Source of the DNA: Amblyornis subalaris
Lineage: Eukaryota > Chordata > Aves > Passeriformes > Ptilonorhynchidae
Reading direction: 5' to 3'
Length of the DNA stretch: 64,000 nt
Assembly: GCA_018881555.1 (NCBI GenBank)
Contig: JACAXG010000032.1
Location: 880,837 to 944,836 of the forward strand
The first letter of the stretch is position 1, and each line of letters starts with the position of its first letter. Made by a program: the position numbers and the translations under genes. This document shows positions 12,813 to 25,220 of this stretch, piece after piece. A model generated the notes under the pieces. It worked only from the letters and a program-made list of their open reading frames with translations. It was not told the origin of the DNA and ran no database searches.

Positions 12813-13640
12813 TTTTAAGGCCAGGTGAGATCACTCATCTGATCATTTCTATCACCTGGCCTGATCACCTGCATGGCTGAAGCCACAGAATGGTGTCCCA
12901 AAACAACACCTGAATCATTACAAATTATGGCACATTGTTCAAGGAGACATCCCACCCTGAATCAGAGGCTTTCAGGGAAGGACAATCCACCCCAGATAAG
13001 TTATTTCAGTGGCTATCACCCTGTAAAGAAGAAAGGCTGCCTTTTTAATTTGCATTTGTCTGGCCTCACTCTCTACCCTCAACCCTGGCCATCACTCATC
13101 AGTCACTCCAGGAAGCTGCAGATCAGGCATGGACAGGGAAGGCTGCAGCCCACCAAGGTACAGCCCGTCCTCAGTTTACCCTCAGAACAGCAGGAATATT
13201 TCAAGCCCAGGCATAACTGGGGACCCCCCAATATTTTGTTTGAAAGCATCCAGGCCATGCAGCTCTGAGTGGAAACCAGAGCCTGTTGCTCCCTCGCCNT
13301 GCAAGCTCAGCTTTACAAAACCACAGACAAGTCATCTCGTAACCTTGTTCTGAATAAACAGAAATAGCTGAGCTTTTTTAGTCCCTCACAGTAAGGCAGA
13401 TTTATGGACAAACCACAAATCGTGCCTGTCACTCTTTCAAGATCCGTTTCCATTGCATTAAAGCTCTTTTTGAAATGTGCCTACCAGAACTGGATGTGGT
13501 ATTACCTCACCTATACTGTAAATTTTTAACACACTTAGACTCCTCTCCAGTTGTTCCATCAGATGCATCCCTCTCTTTCCTGTGCCTTTGTGAATGCAGT
13601 AGCGACCTAACAAGCTGAATTAGGGATTTATTGTTATAGT
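12813..13640 (-). mobile_element. Ancient CR1 LINE, 3' portion, decayed
   Basis: It opens with an old CR1 3' end in antisense (TTTTAAGGCCAGGTGAGATC, then CATCTGATC). The next block contains ATGGCTGAAGCCACAGAATG, CCCAAAACAACACCTGAATC and GACATCCCACCCTGAATCAG. It continues through GACAATCCACCCCAG, TATCACCCTGTAAAGAAG and AACCTTGTTCTGAATAAACA to CTACCAGAACTGGATGTGGT at about 13480. This order matches old CR1 copies of turtles and crocodilians rather than the young avian subfamilies. A 131-codon plus-strand open frame (12873-13268) lies inside and is not a gene. Confidence 0.75.
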
Positions 13641-16600
13641 ATCATTTTACTCCAAACTTCAACTTTAAACACAAAACACTTTCAGATTTGGCATTTATAC
13701 AGTGTTCAACACATGCTTTGATCCAAACAAGGGCTTTGACCTGCCTAACCTATGGTGTATTTCTTTCGCTCCTGTGAATGACTGAGCACAATCATAAGGT
13801 ATCGGTTGTCACTCCCTTAACGAGAGGTTATTTTCAATTAATCAAAGAAGTATAAACAGAGCCTTGTATTGAGTTTAAATAAGCTCAGAACAGTTATGCC
13901 CTTAAAACAGATGTCTAAAGCTGTGTCTCCTTTCAGATCAGAGCTAGTGCACTGTCAAGAAGAGATCTTGCAGATCTGTTTGCTCAACCAGCTCAAAAAA
14001 AACAACAATCAGCTCCAAACCCTGACACACTCCAGTGTGGCCCACTGAAGTCAGTGAATCGGGCAGCCCATGATGCAGATTAGGGTAACCAGGCCAAAAT
14101 CAGATTTGTGAGGTCTTTACAGATTAGAGAGAACAGCAGAAGGGAATTAGATAGCACCATATTATTTCAAAGTAAGGCTAGCCCTGTATCAAGCCCAGCA
14201 CACCATAGCTGGTTCCCCATGGTTCTGATTGTGAAAAGGTCAAATAATAAAATCAGAAAAGAAGAGATTAACTAAACAGGGTCAAGGCTGGTCTTTGGTC
14301 CCAGGGCCAGCAGGCACAGCCTGGCCACATACATGTTGGAGGCTTAATGCCCTAAAACTCCAAAAGAGAATGGCTCCATCCAGGTCACTTGTTGGGAACA
14401 ATCTCTGGTCCATGATAATGTTCAAGCTATGCCAGACAGCTGCTGCTGGAGTGGGATAAACAGGGATCACGATGATATTTAACACCATAAAAGTTTTCCA
14501 GTGGCAGGGCCCTGGTGCTATTTAATTAACTTCAGCAATAAACTAAATATAGCTAATTTCAGAATGACAACTTACCCAAAAGACCCAGAATACTTTTTCT
14601 TTATCCTGAAGCCTTGGATAAATGCAGGCTTGCCCCTGTGAGTCTCAGACTTTTCCACACAGCTTTAACATCTTTATTTCTTGCACTTCAGACACTCGTT
14701 TTTGTCTGTAAGCTCTCCAAGGCAAGGAGCAGCTCTACCCCTAGAGCTTTGCCCTTGGCATTCAAAAAACAAATGTGGCTCCTTAAATCCTTGGGGTGGG
14801 ATGTATCTGCACTCTGCTTAGCCACCTCAGGGTTAGATCTGAGCTAAATACCTGTGCTGTCTCTCTCTAGTTAGTAAGGAGAGACTGGCACTTATGGAGG
14901 ATAATTTATCTTATCCAAATGTAGTTTAAGACAGGTGAGATGAATCCCCTCTGGAGCTGCCCCTCCTGCTCCAGGGATTATTAGCCTGGCTAATTCTTTC
15001 AATCTCTGCACCTAATTTTTCAGTGTCTAACAAGGGAGCCAAAATTAAGATATTGTTTACCTGGCATAGCAAAACACACATTATTTCATATCTATAAAAT
15101 AAATATTGTAATAGTGTTTTCATGCCTTTTTGTGCCAGAAACAAGTCATCTTGTGTAGCCTCCGAACGAGGGAAACTCTGATTAGGCCATTAGTTTTCAA
15201 GGAGTTACCACTGGAGCCCAAGAAGCTGTGTGGCACTAAAGGACATCTCCTCAGCAGGGCGTCCACTCTGGATTACAAGGTGTCAAGGGAGGGGAGAAGC
15301 CACCTTGTCTTTTATTCACTCACTCTCCTGACAGTAATAAATGAATTTTCAATAGGAATTAATCCGAAATAGCTTCCTGTACTTGTTTTCATTGTACATA
15401 TACATGTATAATTAAATATCTCTGCACTATGTGCCATTTTCTCTCTCTAAAAATACTTGGTATAATCAGTCAGTGTTTTTGAAAGTGTGTTCTGGTAATC
15501 TAAACTCATTCACAAATAACACCTGCAGCAACACCCAAAAGGGGTAGGGGCAACACATTTGAGAATATTCACTTCGCAATTCACTTCCTTGAAAGTGAAC
15601 ACCACATTTCCATTTCTACCTAAAAATAAGAGTAGAGGCAGAGAAATGGCTTGTTGCAAAAAGGACAGGTTTTGCCTGTTTATTTGTGAGGATGTGAAAC
15701 ATGCAACTATTGAGATTCTAGTGTGAAATAACACACATACATTTGGCTGCTATAGAAAGGGAATTTATAAGGACTTTCTTGTACTTGCTTATCTTTGATG
15801 TCTTGCTGTTATTTCCTTTTTATTTTTTAATTCAAATGTCATCATAGTCTATGATGGAAACCAGTGGGGCCTATGGCTGAAGGACCTGCACAACCCTGGA
15901 TAGGGATAGAGGAGGGGAACCAATCATTTTTTATCCTATTGGCAGATCTATAACTAAAACAACAAGAACCATGTGCCAAAACATGGGGTTTATTAACTAT
16001 ACTGTCACCTTAGAGAAACTATTTCTGTTTGAAGGAGGATCTTAAACTGCTTACAGCAGCAGGATTAAGGTGTGGTGAATTCAAACAGAAGGAATAGCCT
16101 TATATAATTTTTTTTCCTTCAATACCTTTCATTTCATGCTAGACTGTCTGAATCCCACAAGAAAAGTTATAACGCCTGTGAGATGTATTCTTTTTGGCTT
16201 TTGCAGTTTCATAGAGATCACTGCAGTTTTCATATGTTAACATTAGATTACCTGCTATTTTTTAAAAAAATATTCTTATTCCTTTCCATTCATGCCTGCT
16301 CCTTCCCATGCTATTTTTGATATCTATGAAGCCAGCTACACAAACTTCATGGACAAATGACCTTTAAAAATTAATGAAGATTTGTAACATTTACATTCTA
16401 TGTATTTTACAAAAGGAGAAAATCTGGTCTCATCTTCTCCCCTCTCCCTGTTCCTCCCTACCCCCAAACAAATAGGAATTGTGTCTCTCGAGTTTGTCTC
16501 TCTCCAGAAAAATCTGACCTACAAATGGCTTTCTCATAACTCAGCAGACTAGTTCAGTCCTCATATGGATTTATCATTAACCACATAAGCACATGTTGTC

Positions 16601-18000
16601 CATTTTGCCCAACCTAATGAATGTGCTATAAATAAAATATCTCTAAAAGCAGGTTTCACCATACTTATCCAAACTGTTGCTGCAAGTCCTTGTAACTCCC
16701 AAACCCAGTCACATTAGAAACATTAATCACTTGATTATAATTCAAAGCATCAGCTCTCTACAGCTGAAATTCCCTAGCACNTGACTTTGGCTAGACCTCT
16801 AACCTCAACTTATCACTTTCAGGCGTACTCCACATTTTCTTCTCCAATCTGTCACTAATGTAGGAAAGACGTGGGAAGTCGCTTTGAAAAGGTATTTTTA
16901 ACCTAGGAGTGTCTCATTAAAAAGAGAGCTCAGTATAGAAACTCGAAAACAAAACCTTTCCCACTTCACTGAGCACTGCAACCTGAAAATACCAGAGGGG
17001 TTTTTCACCACAACTCATGTCATTTCAAACCAAACAACGTAAAGAAAAAGGAAACTCTTTTGGAAAAGACACTGTTGAGTGTAATTCCTACCTGCCCCAC
17101 AAATACTTAACATGATCATAGGATTATCTGTAGAGCTTTGTATTTTCCATCTTGAATGAAGGAGGCTGAATCAAGCCATCTATTATTCTGGCTCGCCTGC
17201 TCATTCATTAAGAGTGTATTTCTACAGTTCGGGTTGTTTCTACTTATTTCAGCTGACAGCATGGGGATCGTATTCCAGCTTGACCAAAGGTTTCAAAAGC
17301 CGAGAGAAACAAAAGATTAATTGTAGGATATTATTTTTAAGCCTCATGTGCTTTAGTCTGGAAGTAGAAAGACAAAGATAAAACTCCCAGAAGGACAGAG
17401 ACAGCTAATGAGAGCCTGAGAGGAAATGATCACACATTCTTAGTTCTTCTGATGGATGTCCTTCTAGCCTTATTAATCAGAACTTTGTGATGTCGATAAA
17501 TCATCGAAGTATGATAACAGATGAAGGTGAGTTTGGATGTAAAGTGATCCATGGTGAAGGATTACAATAAAGGAGGAAGAGGAAGGGGAGCCAAATACAG
17601 TTTTATAAACCACATCCTCAGCTTGTGAGGACTTGTAGATAATAAATGTCATTCCTTTTCCACATTATCTAGTAGATTAAGAATGTTTCTTGATGTATAA
17701 CTGCTGGGAAGCCTCTGTAGCACCTTCTCCAGTTACCAGGAGGTTTATATTACATCAATTGCTTTAATTTTCCATCAATTATGATTTCATTTACAAAGAG
17801 GAACTTAAAAGTACCTTTCTTCCTTTAACCTCTTTTTGAGGAAGTGGGCTCTAGAGGCTGCAAAGGAGAATCCATGCAAAACACTGATGGTTTTGATCTT
17901 CCGAGGTTTGTCAGATCCTGCTTTGAGATTTCTGTGAGTTTTCCAGTATGACCTTATCCTGCTTGAATGATCCTATGTCACAGAGGTGTCAGCAAGGTCT
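13641..18000. other. AT-rich non-coding DNA, possible conserved enhancer stretch
   Basis: No gene seen. The segment at 14028-14100 (CCCACTGAAGTCAGTGAATC) may belong to the same old interspersed repeat as 8575-8642. From about 16.1 to 17.8 kb the sequence is rich in TTAAT/ATTA-type motifs, with few repeats and little low-complexity sequence. That is compatible with conserved non-coding elements but cannot be proved from one genome. Confidence 0.4.
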
Positions 18001-21000
18001 CCACGCCTCCAATCACTCTAGATACAGAGTTGTTGGTTTCTATATTCAGCAAAACCACCCAGCCATCAATCTACATGTGTCACAGTTTGTGGTTTTCAAG
18101 GAAAGCATTTCCCAGAGCACTTAAGAAATAAATAAATGCATTTGAAATGCTATTACTGATGAATCAGTTCCATTCCCTGTTTTCTACTAGTGGTTTTTAT
18201 GCTGCAGAATGCAGCATCTGGCCATCTGAAGCAAACCAAAGCCATGCTTATATACTCCAAATTCAAAATAAAAGGTTATTAAAATGAGGCCGTTTGCCAA
18301 TAAGGCAAAATTTGCTTTGAGCAGTGAAAGCCAGAGGAATACCACACACCTAGGAGAGAAAGGACAGAAGTGCACTGAATGCCTTTGAGCATGCTCTCAA
18401 CTGAAATACAAATTTGGGTGCTTCCCCTGTGGCTTTTATTTGGTTTGTACCACAACACGGAGAGATCTCCAAGCTGATGCCCTACCAAGCTGACTTTGCT
18501 AAGTCATGCTGCAGGACAGCACTCAGGAGGGAAATGCACCAGCTTGGTCCAGATGCAATGAAATTATGCAAGGCACATTGCTTGTCGAACTGATGGACCC
18601 TATCCAGAGGCATGTTAGCTTGGGTGTTCATGGATGTCAGTCTTGCTCCATGTGCAGCCAGCCCAAACACGCCCATACCATGCTGTATTCTGCATTCTGT
18701 ATTCTCTGTAAAAATTCTCTATATAAATTGGAGATATAGTTGAGTTTAATGACAGTCCTCAGAGCTTCCCTGGGGACTGGGACTACAGCTGAGATGTCTC
18801 CGGTACCATCTGCCCAAACACCTCCGATTCCAGATTGCAGCACCTCAAAAGGAGATTGAACAACTGGGCAGTCAAAGGGACAGCCTTTGAAGTGATGAGG
18901 TATTCCTGAGGAAAAAAAGGCAAATTTATCCCTGCAATGCCTGCTTTTTGCTCCCTGGAATAGCGGGGACAGCTTTTCTGTTATCTCTGTTCTTGCCAAC
19001 GTTTCTGCGTGTAGCTGTTTAACAGGAAGTACTGAAAACACACATGAACGGACACTAAATTACACAATTTCCCTTCAGGCTTCCTAAACCATCATGAGCA
19101 TGAACAGGAGACAAGCACATGTTAACATAAATTCTAAGCTGCGTCATTTTACCCATACAGAAACTAAGAGTTGAGAAGAGAGAAAATTAAGAACAAAAGA
19201 CAACAAGGAAAGAAAAGAGGCAGTGGGGGGGGGGGGCGAGGGGGGGAATGCAAAGCACCATAAATAAGCTTTAGCATCCGAGAAAAACAAAGCAGAATAC
19301 CTGGTGCCCAGTGTTGCAGTCTGAGGTCTGCTGTGTATGGATGCATAAGTCTGTGGCATGGAAACGAGTCAGAATTACTGTCCCAGGGAACACACTCCAC
19401 TGGAGCAATCTAACTCATCTCAGGAGGGTATACTGGATTTACAGATCTGATTCTTGCCAAATGATTCTTGCCAGATGTCTGGCTATAGACAGCTGATCAT
19501 CAGTGGATTATTTTAAGATAGACTTCAGCTGAGACACATCACTTCCACCCTGAGGTCTCTTGATTCTTAAAATTCAAATAATTTAGTGATTGAAGCCAGC
19601 ATAGGAATATCCTTAAATTACACTTTCATGCTACAAAGCCTCTGCTCTTGAAATATGGATGCAACTCAAAGAAATAACAGGGTATCCAGGCCCTCTTTCC
19701 GTTGCTCTTGAATGAAGTATGGTATAGATTTCTATCCCTGGATTTAGGCCTGGAAGCACATCTGGAGGGTGTCTATTCCTTGCATATGTTAGATTTGTGC
19801 TACATTAAAGAAACCATGACTTCCACAAATACCATAAATGATGAAGAAAATTCCTGGCCTGAAACTAAATATTGTCATTTATTATGTTACATTGAGACTG
19901 ACTCCTTCAGAGATGCTGACACCAAGGCCATGGAGTGTCAGCCGCAGAGCCTTGGACTGTCACTGCAATGTTCCTGTGAAGGCAACTGATTGAAACTCCT
20001 CCACCCTGAGCTAAGACATGAAATCTTCCCAAACCACACGGTCAGTCTGGATTTGACACAACAGCAAAAAAAATGACACCTATCAAGCAGGAGTCACCTG
20101 ACTGCAATATTCACTGAGTATCCCTTACCTGCAGGAGAGGAGGAATTGCAATGCAAGAAAAAGTGTCTTTGGCAACAGAGAGCAAGACAAAAGAGCAAAC
20201 ATAGCCCTTCCCAGCAAGCTCACCTGGCACAGGAGGCGTGGATAAAACACCACTGGCTTCCAGTGCCAGTGATATGACCAGGAAGAAAGCTCCTTCTTCC
20301 CGGCATGGTATTTGTTAAGCTGAATAGCTAAAAAAAACCTTTAAAATTGGAGGTGGGGCTACCTCTGGTCACAGGAACAGCCCTGTCTCCAGCAGCAGCA
20401 GTGCTGCTAGGGAGCATTACATAAACGAGTTCATGTCAGGTCACAATCAGAAGACAGGCAGAGGCAGAAACAGTCCAGCAGGCATTATTTTTCCCCAGCA
20501 CAGCCAAAAGCAGGCAAATTCTTAAAAGCAGTAAAATACCACTGTGTTTGCAGAAACCATTTATTAAGAGTAGAATGGATTTTCAGTCAGTTTGTACCAC
20601 TGATACCAACACCATCTTTGCTGTGCTAAGTTGACGAAAGTGGCATAAATTTTCAATGAACTGTTATTTAAATTAAGACACGTGGCTCACTGGGAGACCC
20701 TTTGTGAAATTCTCCATGTTCTTAATTCCTTGATTCCCAAATCCAAATCCATTCAGTAAATACTTACACATGAGTGTGTCCCATGTGCTATAGAAGAAAA
20801 CATGAGATCAAGGATCCTGTTCTTGAAAATTAAAAAGGTAATAACACAGAGAGGAGTGATGAAAGCCTTCATCTCTCTTGTGTAGCACTGCTGAAGCTTT
20901 CTCATTTTTAGCAGAGGTTACAGAGCACAGAGAAACAGAGAATCCCATGAAAGTGCAGAGTGTGACTCAAGGGGCCCAGCAAGAAGAGTGTTTGCTCCCC

Positions 21001-22235
21001 ATGGGGCAGGCACTGGGGTTCCCAAAGCAGGTTGAATTCTGAGCCCAGAACTGGAAATGATCATAAACCTGGAAGTGCAAAGGAAATCTGTACCGTGGTA
21101 CCAAAAAGGGTTTCACAAGTAAGAAACTTTTGGAATTGCTGCTCTTACAGGATTTAGTTAGATGCTTATAATCATGTCATGTTAAGCGTTAATTGTTTCC
21201 AATACCTCAGAGTTGCGTTTCTTCCCTTAGCAAGGTGATGAATTCGAGCAAGAGGCTTACCATGTAAGCAAGCTGTCAAAAAAAAGAAAAAAATCATGAC
21301 AAATAAAACCTATCTGACCTCCCTGAAGCTTGTAACTTTTGCCCCAACTTGTTATCAGATGGCAAACCCTTCTCAGTAACTCCAGAGTGCATCAAATCTG
21401 GCCATTGCAAACAAGCACGATCATGCTCGGTGAGAAATATCAGGAATCTCTCTATTTATAACACAGCTCTTCCTGGGTTTTAGCCACTAACCATTGGCCC
21501 ATCTGTACACCCAGAACTCATCTTTGCCAACATGTTCTGCACTCTGAGCTAAGATTTTTGAATCAAATATCCCCTCTTTCTAACTGGTGCCATGATAATA
21601 TTTCCACCTGAAATCCCCAGTGCCTCAGAGAAGGAATCTTTCTTTCCAACAGGCAGCAGCAGAACTGACAAGGAATGGTGATGCTAAGCTCCCATTCACC
21701 ACTATTTTTGAGTAATGTCTGTCATGTCAGGCTGGACAGATGAATATAACTATGGGACAGGTATGGGCACAGAGATATTTGATACAAGAAACTCATCCAG
21801 CTGAGAACATCGCGGCACAGCAAATCTCTCTTCCACTGTCTATTCCAGTTTCCTGAAGAACTCCAGAATTCTGTGCTCTCATCTTTGTTGTCTGAGCTCA
21901 GGACATCTCCAAGACCTAGTCAAGGTCCAGAAGAAGAAAATGGTTAGCAACTATGATCATCTGGATCAATGGAAACAGAAAAAAGGCTCTCATCAAAATG
22001 GTGGAATTAATTCCTTTAGCAACTGCAGACTACTTCAAATCCCATCCCCTTTCAATAAAGGTACGTGGTTCAATTCTTTTGCATCTGTTATGTGAAATAA
22101 AACTGCAGCTACTGTTGTAGAAAAACAATTAAAAATGTTTCTATAAATGTATTACCAACCAAAGGAAGGTCAAGGAGAATTTCCATCCTTTACTGGAAGC
22201 AGGGGAAAACACAACAACAAAGAATGAGGAAAAGG
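18001..22235. other. Anonymous non-coding DNA with a poly-G tract
   Basis: No exon or classifiable mobile element recognised. Contains a long G run at 19225-19247 (listed separately). Confidence 0.45.
19225..19247 (+). repeat. Poly-G low-complexity tract
   Basis: A run of twelve G followed by CGA and seven more G. It is likely length-variable and capable of G-quadruplex formation, and possibly a sequencing-error hotspot. Confidence 0.9.
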
Positions 22236-22244
22236 CAGAGGTAT

Positions 22245-22565
22245 TTGCAAGGAGGTTGCAGTAAGCTGGGGATCAGTCTCTTCTCCCAAATAACAAGTGA
22301 TAGGACAAGAGGAAATGGCTTCAAGTTCCACCAGGGTGGTTTAGATTGGATATTAGGAAAAGTGTCTTCACTGAAAGGGTTGTGAAGCACTGGAACAGGC
22401 TGCTCAGGGCAGCGATGGAGTCACCATCCCTGGAGGTATTTAAAAGACGTGTAGATGTGGCATTGAGGGACATGGTTTAGTGGTGGGCTTGGCAGTGCTG
22501 GGTTAGTGGTTGGACTTAATGATCTGAAAGGTCTTTTCCAACCTTAATGATGCTGTGATTCTAAA
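22245..22565 (+). mobile_element. CR1 LINE 3'-end fragment
   Basis: Sense-orientation CR1. It includes CAGTCTCTTCTCCCAAATAA, AGTGATAGGACAAGAGGAAA, TTTAGATTGGATATTAGG and CACTGGAACAGGCTGCTCAG. It continues with ATTTAAAAGACGTGTAGATG and ATGGTTTAGTGGTGGGCTTG, and ends with GGTCTTTTCCAACCTTAATG and the degenerate tail GATGCTGTGATTCTAAAAT. It is well preserved compared with other copies, so it is a relatively young avian insertion. Confidence 0.95.
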
Positions 22566-23380
22566 ATATGTAAGAGGATACACGTTTCACAAAAGTCAAA
22601 CTGCCTTAAAATTGTATGAAAATAATATGCTGCACTTCAAACACTCCTCCCGAAAGGAGAGGTTATAAAAACAATAGTTGAAAGATGTATGATCATTTTG
22701 CCTAATGCACTACTGGAAGATGTTCCAATGCTCATCTGATGGGTGCAGGAAAAGAACGGAAAATAACATCGTTGGGTTCAGACCAGGTCAGGTGATCTTC
22801 CCAGAGATTCCTCCTGTCTCTTTTCTGAAGAAGCACATACCCAAGAGATTCTGTATGCAAACAGCTACTCAGAAGGGAGTGTGATACAATAATAAAAACC
22901 AACAGACACATTTAGAATAGTATTAAAAATTAAAAGGCCTTGGTGAAATCTAGTAGCTGCTTATTATGTATGCCCCCAACTCCCTGCAACACAATGCTTT
23001 CCTGAAACTTCGGGAAGATTTTAGGAGGAGGTAAATCAGTGGATGCTCTCCATACACCACAAACATTAAAAAGAGGAAATTAGGCCTATCATCATGGGCT
23101 TGTCTGGTGCACATCAATCCTGGGCAAAATCACAGAACATCTNTGACGGGGCTCAACAAATAAATAATTAATGTACATTAACAACGTGTAATGGAAAAGG
23201 AGTCCTATGAATTAATCCAATCCCACATTTTGATGAGCCTACAAACTAAGTTGATAAAAGTAATAGTGCTGATGTAATGGGCTTTTGAAGAGCACCAAAT
23301 TTGAATTATTAAGTAATATGCTTGGCTGATTTAAAATAAACATAGTGCAGTGTAGATGAATTGGAGACCAGTTGATACCT
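22566..23380. other. Anonymous non-coding DNA
   Basis: AT-rich with no exon. The right end may belong to the ancient CR1 that follows. Confidence 0.4.
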
Positions 23381-23384
23381 TTCC

Positions 23385-24295
23385 AAATGAAATAGTAAAT
23401 GGCAAATGTTCACTCAGCAAGTGAACTTTCAGCCCCCTGTAGATGCTGGCTCACTAGTTGCTATTTAATGTTTTTATTGCTGACACGGAAGAAAAGGTTG
23501 AACTATTATTTAGTACGTTTGTGGAATTTTGGGAAGTGGCATGGAATACAGAGGACAATAAAGCAAAACAATCCAGAGAGGAATTCAGTAAACTGCACAC
23601 AAGGCAACAGTACGAATTTCAGTAAAATCCTGAATGTAGGATTAAACAGTAGAAGTCTTGGTTCTCAGACATGGGAAAGGAGGCCAGAAGCAAACTGGAA
23701 AAAGCCTAGCAAGTAGTAGAATCTAAGTAGTTTAATATAGACATTTTCAGCAGCATAAATGCATGTACTAGAGACGTAATATCAAGTAGAAGAAGAAAAG
23801 AAATTATATAACAACCCAACCTGGCACTGGTGCAACTGCTGCTGGTATTCAGAGCCTGTTTTAGAGGCTGCAGGTAGTAAGGAATTAAAAATAATTGGGG
23901 GAAAAGATCCAAGAATGAATAAAGAATTGGGAAACTTCATTCTGGAGAAAGAAATGAGAAGATTTACCCCTTTAATTTTACAAAGAAAAGGCTGAGAAGT
24001 TTCTTAATCACAAACTGTAAGTATTTAAAGAGAGAATTAGAATTAGCTAATGAGGTTTCTTCAACCTTAAAAGATCTAGCAATGGCCAATAGCTAGACTA
24101 GAAGCAATGGCCAACAGAAGTTGAATCTAGACTTTCAGAACAGAAATAAATCTAGTTTCTTTGACAATTTTTCAAGGGTTGTGGGATACTTACAGTCACT
24201 GGGAATCTTCAAACCAACTCTTTTAAGATTTCACTCCAAACAGCAATTAATTTAGGGAGGTCTTATGGCCTCTTGGCCTCAATAACTTATCAGTT
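23385..24295 (+). mobile_element. Ancient CR1/L3-like LINE, ORF2 end to 3' end
   Basis: The order of blocks is that of old sauropsid CR1. There is a TTATTGCTGACACGGAAG-type region, then GTGGAATTTTGGGAAGTGGC, ACAGAGGACAATAAAGC, GGCAACAGTACGAATTTCAG and CAGACATGGGAAAGGAGG. Later come CTAGACTAGAAGCAATGGCC, AGAAGTTGAATCTAGACTTT and GGGAATCTTCAAACCAACTC. The GGTCTTATGGCCTCTTGGCC end at 24261-24280 resembles the 3' terminus of old CR1 ('GGTCCCTTCTGGCC'). The 105-codon open frame at 23399-23716 is repeat-derived. The identification rests on recognising the block order by eye. Confidence 0.55.
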
Positions 24296-24900
24296 AAGTG
24301 ACAGGGCTTCAAATGCTTCTGTGGGAGGCTATTTTACAACCTAATAAATGTCATCTTTGGGAAAAGTTTCGTGGGATTCTGCATTTGTCTTTAATACACT
24401 ACTAATGGGCCACACTGAGTAACTGATTCCCTTGTTTTCCGTTCTCATCAAAGCACAATTAAAATAATGATCTTTCAGCAGATAATAACACCTTTTCTAA
24501 TACTTGTAAAGAATAATCAGAGAATGAATCAAGCAATTAATTCTTAGTTCTTAGTCATTCCTCCCACTCAAGACCCAAACCAATGTTCACTTAAGCACAG
24601 GAATACGTGAGGAATGTTTCCTTCAGCCAAGCACTGGTGAAGGAAATCTTGCATTTGTGACCCTCAGATTGCCATATTCTGTGTTATCTGTACCCAAATC
24701 AGAAGACTACACAGAGAAAACTGAGATTTCTTGCAGGGGCTGAAATATATGTGCTCCTGTTAACACTCACTCCTTCTCTCCATCCACATTTGATTTTTGG
24801 CTGTGGCGTGTCTCTTTGGTCACTCATGCTTTAATTGGCTTCATAATCTCAATCCTGCTATGGAGTGTCTAAGCATTGTGTGTGTTTTCTTAAAACCACA
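24296..24900. other. Anonymous non-coding DNA
   Basis: AT-rich, no exon or repeat recognised. Confidence 0.5.
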
Positions 24901-25140
24901 AAAAAAAATCATTAAATCATACAATTGTTTGGGTTGGGAGAGACCTTAAAGATCCTCTCATTCCAACCCCCTGCCAAGGGCAGAGACACCTTCCACTATC
25001 CCAGGTTGCTCCAAGCCCCATTCAGCCTGGCCTTCAACACTTCCAGGGATGGGGCATCCAAAACTTCTCTGGACAACCCATTCTAGGGCATCGCCACCCT
25101 CCCAGTAAAGAATTTTTTTCAAATATCTAATCTAAAAAGC
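24901..25140 (-). mobile_element. CR1 LINE 3'-end fragment abutting a tRNA gene
   Basis: Antisense CR1. An A-run and AATCATTAAATCATACAATT are followed by GTTTGGGTTGGGAGAGACC and TTAAAGATCCTCTCATTCCA. The copy continues with CCCCTGCCAAGGGCAGAGAC, CCAGGTTGCTCCAAGCCCC, CAGCCTGGCCTTCAACACTT and AATATCTAATCTAAA-type sequence. Its truncated 5' side ends within about ten bases of the 3' end of the tRNA-Cys gene. Confidence 0.93.
25134..25138 (-). terminator. RNA polymerase III terminator of tRNA-Cys
   Basis: TTTTT on the minus strand, 10 bases beyond the mature 3' end of the tRNA gene. A run of at least four T is the usual Pol III stop. It lies at or next to the truncated end of the CR1 copy. Confidence 0.7.
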
Positions 25141-25148
25141 TTCTCCAA

Positions 25149-25220
25149 AGGGGGCACCTGGAGTTGAACCAGGGACCTCTTGATCTGCAGTCAAATGCTC
25201 TACCACTGAGCTATACCCCC
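25149..25220 (-). tRNA. tRNA-Cys (anticodon GCA)
   Basis: A complete, canonical 72-nt cysteine tRNA. The acceptor strands GGGGGTA and TGCCCCC pair, with one G-U, and the discriminator is U. The D arm is GCTC-AGTGGTA-GAGC. The anticodon arm is TTTGA-CTGCAGA-TCAAG, with the GCA anticodon at plus-strand positions 25186-25188. The variable loop is AGGTC. The T arm is CCTGG-TTCAACT-CCAGG. The internal Pol III promoter elements are intact: an A box with TAGCTCAGTGGTAGA and a B box GGTTCAACTCC. There is no intron, and CCA is not encoded, as expected in a nuclear vertebrate tRNA gene. No stem mismatch suggests decay, so I take it to be functional rather than a tRNA-derived SINE or pseudogene. Confidence 0.97.

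Noticed and set aside
12873..13268. 131-codon plus-strand open frame
   Set aside because: It lies inside an ancient antisense CR1 whose block order explains the sequence; no protein domain.
23399..23716. 105-codon plus-strand frame
   Set aside because: Falls in a decayed CR1 ORF2 region, so it is a repeat remnant and not a gene.
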